Part shown: positions 13,737 through 19,397 of the stretch, in pieces | How the letters are laid out: each line of letters opens with the position of its first letter | Position numbering within the stretch: position 1 is the first letter of the stretch | Source of the DNA: a virus | Strand: one strand, 5' to 3' | Length of the DNA: 43,842 nucleotides | IMG/VR virus record: IMGVR_UViG_3300032174_000015 | Span: 1 to 43,842 of that record | The notes under the pieces: model-generated | The model's input: only the letters and a program-made list of their open reading frames with translations | Told to the model about the DNA's origin: nothing | Databases searched by the model: none | Translations under genes and position numbers: made by a program

Positions 13737-13817
13737 GTACCTGTGCCGTGCGCCTACCATGTCTGCGTACCGATTGCAAGCCGAATCGGACTACCAGGTG
13801 GTAGGTGGCACGGGTAC
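13737..13817 (+). ncRNA. Long nested hairpin downstream of the ImmA-like gene
   Basis: Three co-axial stems close one hairpin: 13737-13747 with 13807-13817 (11 bp, one wobble), 13753-13759 with 13799-13805 (7 bp) and 13770-13775 with 13784-13789 (6 bp, 8-nt loop). The chance of such nested pairing is low. It may be an mRNA 3' stabiliser, a recombination or origin hairpin, or part of a cis-acting RNA with the element that follows. Confidence 0.65.
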
Positions 13818-13818
13818 T

Positions 13819-13864
13819 TGCATCCTTGCCTGGTGTGTGGTAGGGGATGCATGGCGCACCTTTT
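13819..13864 (+). terminator. Terminator with an alternative competing stem
   Basis: GGTGTG (13832-13837) pairs with CGCACC (13855-13860) followed by TTTT, giving an intrinsic terminator for the 11902-13719 operon. TGCATCC (13819-13825) can instead pair with GGATGCA (13845-13851), which is mutually exclusive with it. This gives a two-state layout typical of attenuators. Confidence 0.6.
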
Positions 13865-14417
13865 GACAGCCGCCATGACACAACCGCCCGCACGTTTGAC
13901 CCCCGATGTGCCCTTGACTTTCCGTGAAAAACCGGCTTAGTCCTGCGACTTTCTAGTTTCATTTGTCGAAAAAGCGCAGAGAGGGGCGTATTCAACGCCG
14001 TATTCATTCTCAGGTCGCTTTTTACAGGGCTTTGACTACCCATCCTCTGCGTAGCTCTCTATCTGGAGCTGGGACTTTGTTTGCGTAGCTGGATCAACAG
14101 TTTTGGACCCGTTTCATTTGTATTCACGCGCAGGAGGGATTAGAAGGGGTTGGAGGCCCCTGTAGTAACTTTGCTGATCGCCGTTTGTCCTCTCGCTCCA
14201 GAGCCGGTAACCCCTCGGGCACGATCCTCTCGGCAGCCCTAATAGAACCCGGTAGGTGCATCCTGTGTCGCTGAGCGGGTGCAGTGACGGTTGTTTGTGT
14301 CCACCCACCGTATCCGCCCCCAAACCAGCCGCGCACCGATGTCGGCGCTCACCTACAACCGCATTCTGCCGACGAACGCCGACGCCCAAGCGTGGTCAGA
14401 GCCCGGTTCGCGGTCGT
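13865..14417. other. Repeat-bearing non-coding region, candidate origin or regulatory block
   Basis: No credible gene in ~550 bases. It holds TTGAC elements at 13863, 13896 and 13914, GTTTCATTTGT twice (13956 and 14111), TGCGTAGCT twice (14048 and 14082) and CGTATTCA twice (13987 and 13999). AT-richer patches such as 13951-13975 contrast with the GC-rich surroundings. Short ORFs here have poor composition and no ribosome sites. Confidence 0.55.
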
Positions 14418-14558
14418 TATACTGATTGAGCGTACCCGTGTCCCGACCCGCGCAAAAGCCGCACTAACCGCGGCGACTAGCGCAACGGCCCTCGTCGCTG
14501 GAGAACTAACCCCCCTCCGGGCGAGGGCCTCGTCGGTTCTGCACGCTAGAATGCCTAG
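14418..14558 (+). promoter_or_regulatory. -10 box and structured leader of a small-gene operon
   Basis: TATACT at 14418-14423 is a good -10; no convincing -35 is seen (GTCAGA at 17-bp spacing). The 130-base leader has an outer stem CTAGCG/CGCTAG (14477-14482 with 14544-14549) enclosing GGCCCTCG/CGAGGGCC (14487-14494 with 14522-14529). It then runs into the GTG start at 14559, whose initiation region lies just outside the stem. Confidence 0.5.
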
Positions 14559-14723
14559 GTGAACCCCTTCTCCCATAAATGGGACGCAATGGAAGATGTC
14601 TACACCGAGCAAGAGCAGTTCTTTGACTGGGTGGACCGCCAGATTGAGATACAGGAGTACGAGGAAGTCCCCGAGGAGGACTGGGTGTACACCGAGGACG
14701 GACCGGGATGGAGGCAAGGATGA
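14559..14723 (+). CDS. Very acidic small protein (54 aa)
   Basis: GTG start 14559 (an internal ATG at 14589 is the alternative). More than a third of residues are Asp or Glu, interspersed with Tyr, Trp and Phe, and the net charge is strongly negative. Such composition is typical of DNA-mimic inhibitors that block DNA-binding host proteins, but this is inference from composition. It overlaps the next gene by ATGA. Confidence 0.65.
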   Translation: MNPFSHKWDAMEDVYTEQEQFFDWVDRQIEIQEYEEVPEEDWVYTEDGPGWRQG

Positions 14724-14869
14724 TTTGCATGAGGGCGCAAGGCTGGTCACAGCTGTCCCAGGAGCACAGAGCGAACTATCGCGAGGTGGCGGCTCACCAA
14801 TATCCGCACCAGCCGGGTCGTTGGTTCGTTGAGCTGGAGCTGATACCAAGACCGGATCCACGCACGTGA
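14720..14869 (+). CDS. Small protein (49 aa), unknown
   Basis: ATG overlaps the previous stop, with GGAGG six bases upstream. Helical N-terminus and a Pro-rich C-terminus (PHQPGRWFVELELIPRPDP). Overlaps the next gene by GTGA. Not recognised. Confidence 0.6.
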   Translation: MICMRAQGWSQLSQEHRANYREVAAHQYPHQPGRWFVELELIPRPDPRT

Positions 14870-15018
14870 TTAGCGTCGTCAAGGTGGCGAATGCAGCAAA
14901 GAAATATCTGGATGCCGAGGAGGCATGGCAGAAAAGCGGATCAGAAGAGGATGCCGAAAGGCTGCATGCGGCGTTCTATGGTCTGAAGGAAAGCATCAAG
15001 GGGTGCTCGACCGGGTAA
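14866..15018 (+). CDS. Small helical protein (50 aa), unknown
   Basis: GTG start in the previous stop (GTGA). Amphipathic helix-turn-helix pair (ANAAKKYLDAEEAWQK, then EDAERLHAAFYGLKES), typical of tiny early phage proteins. It ends just before the -10 box of the candidate ncRNA. Confidence 0.6.
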   Translation: MISVVKVANAAKKYLDAEEAWQKSGSEEDAERLHAAFYGLKESIKGCSTG

Positions 15019-15028
15019 CGGTGGCCTC

Positions 15029-15320
15029 TATACTGTGACCGAGGCTCACTTAGCGGTGGGCCAAGGACATGGCTGAAAAACGGCTGCCGAAGTATGGGCC
15101 GTAAAGCACACCGAGGCTGGAGAAATCCCAACCCACCCCAAGGGCAAATCTGCTGGAGGGAAGGAGCGGGCACCGGGCGCAACCCGGTAAGACCGGCAAT
15201 GCACGACTCCGTGGTAGAGGGGCGTTCCCACTGATCGGGACACTTCCCCCCTCTTGTCGGTCCCCGAATCCGACTGTCACGGGGAGGCTCCTGGCTAACG
15301 CTGGGGGCCTCCCCTATTTT
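15029..15320 (+). ncRNA. Candidate structured ncRNA of about 285 nt with own -10 and terminator
   Basis: TATACT (15029-15034) starts a 285-base stretch without a sensible ORF. Visible stems are ACGGC/GCCGT around 15080-15103, ACCGGG/CCCGGT (loop CGCAA) near 15170-15188, GAGGGG/CCCCTC enclosing TCCC/GGGA near 15216-15255, and GTCGG/CCGAC near 15256-15275. It ends with GGGGAGGC/GCCTCCCC and a U-rich tail (15281-15320). An 11-codon ORF at 15069 is the only possible peptide. I do not recognise RNase P, tmRNA, 6S or a riboswitch class. Confidence 0.55.
15281..15320 (+). terminator. Intrinsic terminator
   Basis: GGGGAGGC (15281-15288) pairs with GCCTCCCC (15307-15314), and the stem is followed by TATTTTC. 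It ends the candidate ncRNA, 16 bases before the next start codon, so it could also attenuate transcription into 15336 onward. Confidence 0.8.
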
Positions 15321-15335
15321 CGTTAGGAGACAAAC

Positions 15336-15494
15336 ATGGGATTAATCGACCATCAGGCCGACGCACGGATCTACTACCGCAAAGCGCGCGACATCATTAA
15401 TGACGAGGAGGAGTTCCGCAACCTAGGAGCAGCGGTGGTAAACACCTACCTCCACGCAGCAGATATAGCATTGAAGCTGGCAAGGCAGCCGTGA
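15336..15494 (+). CDS. Small helical protein (52 aa), unknown
   Basis: TTAGGAGA lies upstream of the ATG. Helical with an acidic turn (DEEEF). Begins just after the terminator of the candidate ncRNA, so its expression may depend on readthrough. Its stop overlaps the next start (GTGA). Not recognised. Confidence 0.6.
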   Translation: MGLIDHQADARIYYRKARDIINDEEEFRNLGAAVVNTYLHAADIALKLARQP

Positions 15495-15799
15495 GAACCA
15501 AGTCACGGGCTAGAGTCGTCGCTGATCGCGAGAGAGGCAAGCGGCCTCGCAAGAACCAACAGAAGGCCACGCTTGTCGGCGTGCAGCCAATCTGGGAATG
15601 GAGTGATCCGCGCTACCGCACGTATCTAACGCCAACCAATGTCCAGGCCGCTACCTTCAGGCCACCACCGGGGCCGGTGGTCATCGGTGACTACATGCGC
15701 CACAAGTTCGCGCTCCGCTCGGCCCGTGACGGCGAGCTGTCTCGGGCCTACACTGAGGCACAGGTCAACGAGATAATGAACAGGTACGGGCCGCTATAG
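15491..15799 (+). CDS. Basic protein (102 aa), unknown
   Basis: GTG start overlapping the previous stop. The first ~25 residues are extremely basic (RTKSRARVVADRERGKRPRK), suggesting nucleic-acid or ribosome binding. A Pro-rich middle and a helical C-terminus ending in NEIMNRYGPL follow. Not recognised. Confidence 0.65.
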   Translation: MRTKSRARVVADRERGKRPRKNQQKATLVGVQPIWEWSDPRYRTYLTPTNVQAATFRPPPGPVVIGDYMRHKFALRSARDGELSRAYTEAQVNEIMNRYGPL

Positions 15800-15929
15800 A
15801 CTGATAGCAGTGGCTACTCCGGTCGGCTGTCCGGACGCAGCAATCGTATGTGCAGAAGGGGAAAGGGCCTTGGGTAGCGCCGACAAATGGATACGCGTGT
15901 CCAGTCGGAGTGCGGTCAAGTAGCCTCTC

Positions 15930-16028
15930 ATCAGCAGGAGGATTAGTTAACCCCGTGCTTGCAACACGGGCCTCTTGCTTGGACGCATAAAACCACCCCG
16001 AGCCAGGTTCGACTCCTGGGGGCCACTA
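15930..16028 (+). tRNA. Degenerate tRNA-like element, anticodon TGC (Ala) if real
   Basis: A perfect T-arm (CCAGG-TTCGACT-CCTGG) is followed by GGGCCAC-T, which pairs 6 of 7 with GTAGCCT at 15934. CCGTG-CTTGCAA-CACGG forms an anticodon-type arm with TGC correctly placed (U33, A37). However, 33 bases separate the anticodon and T arms, far beyond a normal variable loop, and no proper D-arm is visible. It may be a tRNA remnant, a tRNA-like structure or a fragment captured from the host. Confidence 0.35.
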
Positions 16029-16087
16029 GAACAAAAGCCGGGAAGGTGCGGACATGCATGCAGGCTTGTTAACCGGGCCGCACCGCA

Positions 16088-16181
16088 ACTGGGTTGGTTG
16101 CCCAGACCTGTGTGACTGCATTGTCACACAGGTACGTTGTAACTGATTGTGACAATACCGTCACTGGGTTGGTTGCCAGAC
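16088..16181. repeat. Paired direct repeats flanking a perfect hairpin
   Basis: ACTGGGTTGGTTGCCcAGAC at 16088 and ACTGGGTTGGTTGCCAGAC at 16163 are near-identical and lie 75 bases apart. Between them CCTGTGTGAC-TGCATT-GTCACACAGG (16107-16132) is a perfect 10-bp stem without a U-tail, and ATTGT-G-ACAAT (16147-16157) is a smaller palindrome sharing GTGACAAT-type sequence. Candidate operators or a recombination site. Confidence 0.6.
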
Positions 16182-16295
16182 TTGACAGACGAGTAGGGAG
16201 TATCGGACATGTCGCCCCGACAGCGACTCCACCCTGGCCGGTACTCCCTGCTGGTCTGTTATGATGAGGAATGGGTAAAGGCAAGGGAGGTACGT

Positions 16296-16550
16296 GTGGA
16301 AGCAGACCCTGAGTTCCTCGCTGAAACGGGAAAGAAAAAGTCGCCGTGTAGCATCGGCATTCTCATTTCCCAGCTTGACGAGAACGACCGTAAGCGTGTC
16401 AAGGACGCGCTGGAGGATGACCGGGTGAGTGCCCGTGCCATCGCAATCGTGTTAGGCAGGTGGTACGGCAACGCGAGCGGCAAAGGTATAGACGTTCAGC
16501 CGCAGCGCGTCTATCGCCACCGGACTGGAGTGTGTAGCTGTGGCCGCTGA
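16296..16550 (+). CDS. Small helical DNA-binding-type protein (84 aa)
   Basis: The start is taken at GTG 16296 because AAGGGAGG lies five bases upstream and TATGAT (16260-16265) gives a short leader. The frame is open from ATG 16209, which also has a weaker GGGAG site. Residues ~20-60 (LISQLDENDRKRVKDALEDD...SARAIAIVLGRW) look like a helix-turn-helix that recurs in small actinophage proteins. It ends in Cys-Ser-Cys-Gly. A regulatory or terminase-associated role is possible. Overlaps the phosphoesterase by 11 bases. Confidence 0.65.
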   Translation: MEADPEFLAETGKKKSPCSIGILISQLDENDRKRVKDALEDDRVSARAIAIVLGRWYGNASGKGIDVQPQRVYRHRTGVCSCGR

Positions 16551-17595
16551 CGAGGAGTTTTTACATCAGACCTATCAGGACACCATCGTTGGCCTGAAGG
16601 GCAGCATCAAGGACTTGCGCCGCCAGCGCGATGCAGTGATAGCAGCCCACAAAAAGCTGATGGTGCAATGTGACCTTCTGACATCTTTAGATGCGGTCAA
16701 ATCAGATGCTCCGAAGTGGCTGGTAAAGCCCAGCACCAAGGCACAGCATCAAGGCATAGCCAACCTGATGCTGTCGGACCTGCACCTGGATGAGGTGGTG
16801 TTCCCGGCGCAAATGGCAAACGCCAACGCCTACAACCGCAAGATCGCAGAGCGGCGGCTGCATGCCACCATCGACAACACCATCGACATCGCCCAGAACT
16901 ACATAACGGGCTACAAGTACGAGGGCATCACCGTCTGGCTGGGCGGCGACGTGTTCTCCGGAAACATCCACGAGGAGTTGAAGCAGACCAATGAAGCGCC
17001 AATCATGGCCTCGTTCGATTTTTGGATTGACCCTATGGTGGCTGCGCTACGGCTTCTGGCAGACGAGTTTGGGAAGGTCCATGTACCGGGCTGCGTCGGC
17101 AACCACGGACGCAACACCTACAAGCCAATCGCTAAGAACCGCGTCGAAGATAACTTCGACTGGCTTTTCTACCGTGTGCTCGCACGGGAGCTACGTGGTG
17201 ATCCCCGCTTCACATGGCAACTCCCGGTTAGTGCGGACGTGTCGGTGCGGCATTACGACCACCGTTACCTTCTCACCCACGGCGACCAGTTCAGAGGAGG
17301 CTCTGGCATTAGCGGAATACAAACACCGCTTGCGCTTGGAGCGTTCAGAAAATCAAAGCGCCAGCAGGGAGTCGGGGAGCCCTTCGACACCATGCTCCTC
17401 GGACACTTCCACCAATACAGCACCCTTCCCGGCATCCTCGTTAATGGAAGCCTGAAGGGCTACGACGAGTACGCGAGCATCAGCAACTTCGGTTTTGAGG
17501 TGCCGCAGCAGGCATTCTGGATCAGCACGCCAGAGCGCGGCCCCGTGTTCCACGTTGCGGTGCAACCAATGAACAGGGAGCGTGAGGGATGGTAG
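16540..17595 (+). CDS. Calcineurin-like metallophosphoesterase, SbcD/Mre11-type (351 aa)
   Basis: All five metallophosphoesterase motifs are present in order: Asp80-x-His82 (SDLHLDE), Gly-Gly-Asp137, Gly-Asn188-His189, His247 (THGD) and Gly-His289-x-His291. The two-metal centre should hydrolyse phosphodiesters. An N-terminal coiled region (1-45) precedes the domain. This resembles phage-encoded Mre11/SbcD-like nucleases, but no SbcC/Rad50 ATPase gene is visible, so it would act alone or with the host partner. GTG start overlapping the previous gene. A role in end-processing alongside the Rad52-type protein is inferred. Confidence 0.82.
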   Translation: MAADEEFLHQTYQDTIVGLKGSIKDLRRQRDAVIAAHKKLMVQCDLLTSLDAVKSDAPKWLVKPSTKAQHQGIANLMLSDLHLDEVVFPAQMANANAYNRKIAERRLHATIDNTIDIAQNYITGYKYEGITVWLGGDVFSGNIHEELKQTNEAPIMASFDFWIDPMVAALRLLADEFGKVHVPGCVGNHGRNTYKPIAKNRVEDNFDWLFYRVLARELRGDPRFTWQLPVSADVSVRHYDHRYLLTHGDQFRGGSGISGIQTPLALGAFRKSKRQQGVGEPFDTMLLGHFHQYSTLPGILVNGSLKGYDEYASISNFGFEVPQQAFWISTPERGPVFHVAVQPMNREREGW

Positions 17596-17705
17596 AGATT
17601 GAGTGCGCCCGCTGCGGACTTCCGCTGAAGGCGTGGGACATTTGGGAGCGTGACGCCGCTCGCAACTGGGTACACAAGCACTGCCCCACCTGGAGAACCA
17701 AATGA
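17589..17705 (+). CDS. Tiny zinc-knuckle protein (38 aa)
   Basis: ATG 17589 lies inside the phosphoesterase end and its TGA overlaps the WhiB start (ATGA). Cys-x2-Cys (CARC) and a C-terminal His-x-His-Cys make a C-C-H-C zinc knuckle. Not recognised at family level; likely nucleic-acid binding. Confidence 0.65.
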   Translation: MVEIECARCGLPLKAWDIWERDAARNWVHKHCPTWRTK

Positions 17706-17995
17706 GGAACGACGAGTGGATGCAGGATGCGGCGTGTCGGGGGATGGATGTCAACATCTTCTACCCCGGTGACGGTGAGGTTGAGGATGAGGCCGTATAC
17801 GAGGAGGCCCGGTCTATCTGCGCTGGCTGCCCCGTACAGGCTCAGTGTCGTGACTACGCCATAGCAACACGCGATTGGAATGGCATGTGGGGCGGAATGA
17901 CCGAACTAGAGAGACACAGGCTAGATCGTAAGCAACGCCGTGTCCGGTGGAACGCGAAAAAGAAAATGCAGGAGCAGGCCGATGCCAACTCATAA
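17702..17995 (+). CDS. whiB: WhiB-family Fe-S transcription regulator (97 aa)
   Basis: Four invariant Cys are present at 12, 40, 43 and 49 (C...C-x2-C-x5-C), followed by Gly-Met-Trp-Gly-Gly (61-65) and a basic C-terminal tail (RKQRRVRWNAKKK) that binds DNA. WhiB proteins ligate a 4Fe-4S cluster and bind the principal sigma factor in actinobacteria; phage copies can repress host whiB genes. Its presence is the clearest sign that the host is an actinobacterium. It may tune the switch from early to late transcription. Confidence 0.93.
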   Translation: MRNDEWMQDAACRGMDVNIFYPGDGEVEDEAVYEEARSICAGCPVQAQCRDYAIATRDWNGMWGGMTELERHRLDRKQRRVRWNAKKKMQEQADANS

Positions 17996-18371
17996 GGCCA
18001 AGTCACACCAGGTGCGCGCAGAGGAGGCCATCCGGATTGCTGCCTACAGGATGGGCGTGAGTCACTGGCTCAACATCGTGGTGTCGTTTGATCCACGCGC
18101 TGGGGATGATCGCGTTGCGTGCGAAACGCTGTGCGACTGGGAGTATCGCCAGGTGTCATTCATGTGGAACTTGCCTATCCTCGCCTCCATGACCGACCGC
18201 GACGTGTGGGACACGGCAGTGCATGAGGTGTGTCACGCGCTTATCGCACCTCTGTGGGATTGCATCCCAGAAAAAAAACAGGAAAAGGACCACATCCACA
18301 AGCTACATGAACTGGCGACCGAGAATGTGGCGCGCGCGTTCAGGCAGTTGATGGAGGAGGAGGAGACATGA
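17982..18371 (+). CDS. Zincin-like protein with HExxH (129 aa)
   Basis: The start is ATG 17982 after GCAGGAG, overlapping WhiB; the longer frame upstream is not needed. His81-Glu82-Val-Cys-His85 is an HExxH motif after a Trp-Asp-Thr-Ala strand, and a downstream Glu in ELATENVAR (~residue 113) could be the third ligand. The layout resembles SprT-like or small phage metallopeptidases. It would be the second zincin in this genome after the ImmA-like one. The substrate is unknown. Overlaps the next gene by 4 bases. Confidence 0.68.
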   Translation: MPTHKAKSHQVRAEEAIRIAAYRMGVSHWLNIVVSFDPRAGDDRVACETLCDWEYRQVSFMWNLPILASMTDRDVWDTAVHEVCHALIAPLWDCIPEKKQEKDHIHKLHELATENVARAFRQLMEEEET

Positions 18372-18784
18372 GCGCCCGGTTTCGCCTTCGCCGCCCTGAC
18401 GGCAAGATTTTCCTAGAGCGGTGGGGATGGGAGTGCCGGTGGTTCGGCGTTTTCGTTCACCACATGCAGGCCCCCGATCCTGGACGCGACCTGCACGACC
18501 ATCCGTGGTGGTTCGCATCTATGATCCTGAAGGGTGGATACGCGGAGTACAGGGCTCTTGCGCGTGATTCACAACGGCGCAGGATCTTGCATCGTCGTCC
18601 TTGGTCGTGGAAGGCACTTCGCCGTGAGGAGTGTCATACCATTTTCTACTTGCAAGATGACACCTGGACGCTGGTGTTACACGGTCCACGCCGGGGAACA
18701 TGGGGATTCTACAAAGATGATGGCTGGGTGGAGTGGCACGATTACGACGGAGCAGGAAACACGGACATAGGAGTGGTTGACTGA
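18368..18784 (+). CDS. Cupin-like phage protein (138 aa)
   Basis: His-rich beta protein: Phe-Val-His-His (~28-33), Asp-Leu-His-Asp-His-Pro (~41-46) and a later His-x-Ile/Thr-Phe with Trp-Thr-Leu-Val-Leu-His-Gly-Pro fit the two-motif cupin barrel, giving candidate metal ligands. I recognise the DLHDHPW..AS.IL.GGY pattern in other phage proteins of unknown function. Possibly an enzyme acting on a nucleotide or small molecule. Overlapping starts and stops tie it to its neighbours. Confidence 0.7.
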   Translation: MSARFRLRRPDGKIFLERWGWECRWFGVFVHHMQAPDPGRDLHDHPWWFASMILKGGYAEYRALARDSQRRRILHRRPWSWKALRREECHTIFYLQDDTWTLVLHGPRRGTWGFYKDDGWVEWHDYDGAGNTDIGVVD

Positions 18785-19131
18785 TGAGAGAGTTTGACAG
18801 CGGGGCTACGCGTGATGATGACACCGGCAAGCTGGACTACGAGGGCTATCTGAGTCCCGATGTGCTGTTTCAGTTCGCCCTCTACATGGAGGAGCATGGT
18901 CACACGCCTAACGGTCCGCGTGCCTCAGACAACTGGAAAAAGGGCATCCCCAAGGATGAGCTGCTGAAGTCGCTGCTTCGCCACGTTATGGATATTTGGA
19001 TGCTGCATCGGGACGTGAACTTTGTGCGCCCTGAATCCGGTGATAAGCCCACCGAATGGGAAGCGTTCGCTGGTGCGTTGTTCAATCTCCAGGCATTGTG
19101 GCACTCCTACATTCAGGATGAGAAGAAATAA
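18784..19131 (+). CDS. Possible dATP/dGTP diphosphohydrolase-family protein (115 aa)
   Basis: Begins with an Arg-Glu-Phe-Asp-Ser-Gly-Ala-Thr-Arg-Asp motif, then Gly-Lys-Leu-Asp-Tyr-Glu-Gly and Asp-Asn-Trp-x2-Gly...Leu-x-Ser-Leu-x-Arg-His-x2-Asp. This matches a widespread phage family (formerly DUF5664) named for dATP/dGTP diphosphohydrolase activity. It would adjust dNTP pools by removing dATP/dGTP or modified forms. The assignment is from memory of the family pattern. No adjacent base-modification genes are seen. The start overlaps the previous TGA. Confidence 0.6.
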   Translation: MREFDSGATRDDDTGKLDYEGYLSPDVLFQFALYMEEHGHTPNGPRASDNWKKGIPKDELLKSLLRHVMDIWMLHRDVNFVRPESGDKPTEWEAFAGALFNLQALWHSYIQDEKK

Positions 19132-19397
19132 TGGGCTACGTCACCCCCCGCAAGCCGCCTAATCCGCGTGGAGTTGAGTGCAAAAGGGGCCATGACGATT
19201 GGGCTATGCGCCCCGATGGATCGTTCCGCTGCAAAGAATGTGAGCGTCAGCGCAATCGTGACTATGCGCCGAACCGTAGGGTGAAGAATCGGGCCATTGT
19301 TTGGGCAGATAGCAGCAACCGCAATCTCGGAGCGGGCAAGATCCCCTACGACACCTTCACCCGTGAGGAGCTGATGAAGATGAGGGAGTCAGCCTGA
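19131..19397 (+). CDS. Zn-knuckle protein, first of a tandem paralogue pair (88 aa)
   Basis: Cys-x2-Gly-His...Trp...Asp-Gly-x-Phe-Arg-Cys-x2-Cys-x-Arg (residues ~17-40) is a C-H-C-C zinc site. A basic middle follows, then Gly-Lys-x-Pro-Tyr-Asp-Thr-Phe-Thr-Arg-Glu-Glu-Leu-Met near the C-terminus. The next gene repeats the whole plan. The start overlaps the previous stop (TAATGG). The C-H...C-C layout resembles HNH-endonuclease-associated zinc knuckles, but no HNH catalytic residues are present. Confidence 0.72.
   Translation: MGYVTPRKPPNPRGVECKRGHDDWAMRPDGSFRCKECERQRNRDYAPNRRVKNRAIVWADSSNRNLGAGKIPYDTFTREELMKMRESA

Larger units (their letters stand above)
15800..16295 (+). other. Non-coding block with tRNA-like element, hairpin and paired repeats
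   Basis: About 500 bases with no convincing gene; a 19-codon ORF at 15889 lacks a ribosome site. Features: a -10-like TATAGA at the start, a degenerate tRNA-like element, two copies of ACTGGGTTGGTTGCC flanking a perfect 10-bp hairpin, and TATGAT at 16260-16265 as a -10 for the next gene. A longer in-frame start at 16209 for the downstream gene would cover part of it. Confidence 0.55.

Noticed and set aside
13863-13942. Three sigma-70 promoters at the TTGAC elements
   Set aside because: None has an acceptable -10 at 16-18 bp spacing.
14284-14562. 92-aa plus ORF in the non-coding block
   Set aside because: Arg/Ala/Pro-rich with no ribosome site and it crosses the -10 box and leader hairpins.
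14349-14882. 177-aa minus-strand ORF over the tiny acidic genes
   Set aside because: Isolated on that strand; plus-strand small genes have ribosome sites and overlapping starts/stops.
15069-15104. 11-codon ORF and possible -1 frameshift extension in the ncRNA candidate
   Set aside because: The ribosome site is too close to the ATG, and GAAAAAC is not in the register needed for a canonical -1 slip; the alternative frame has no start.
15029-15320. RNase P, tmRNA or 6S RNA identity
   Set aside because: A GGTAAGA-type string looks RNase P-like, but the conserved P4 strands are missing; no tmRNA ends or 6S bubble were found.
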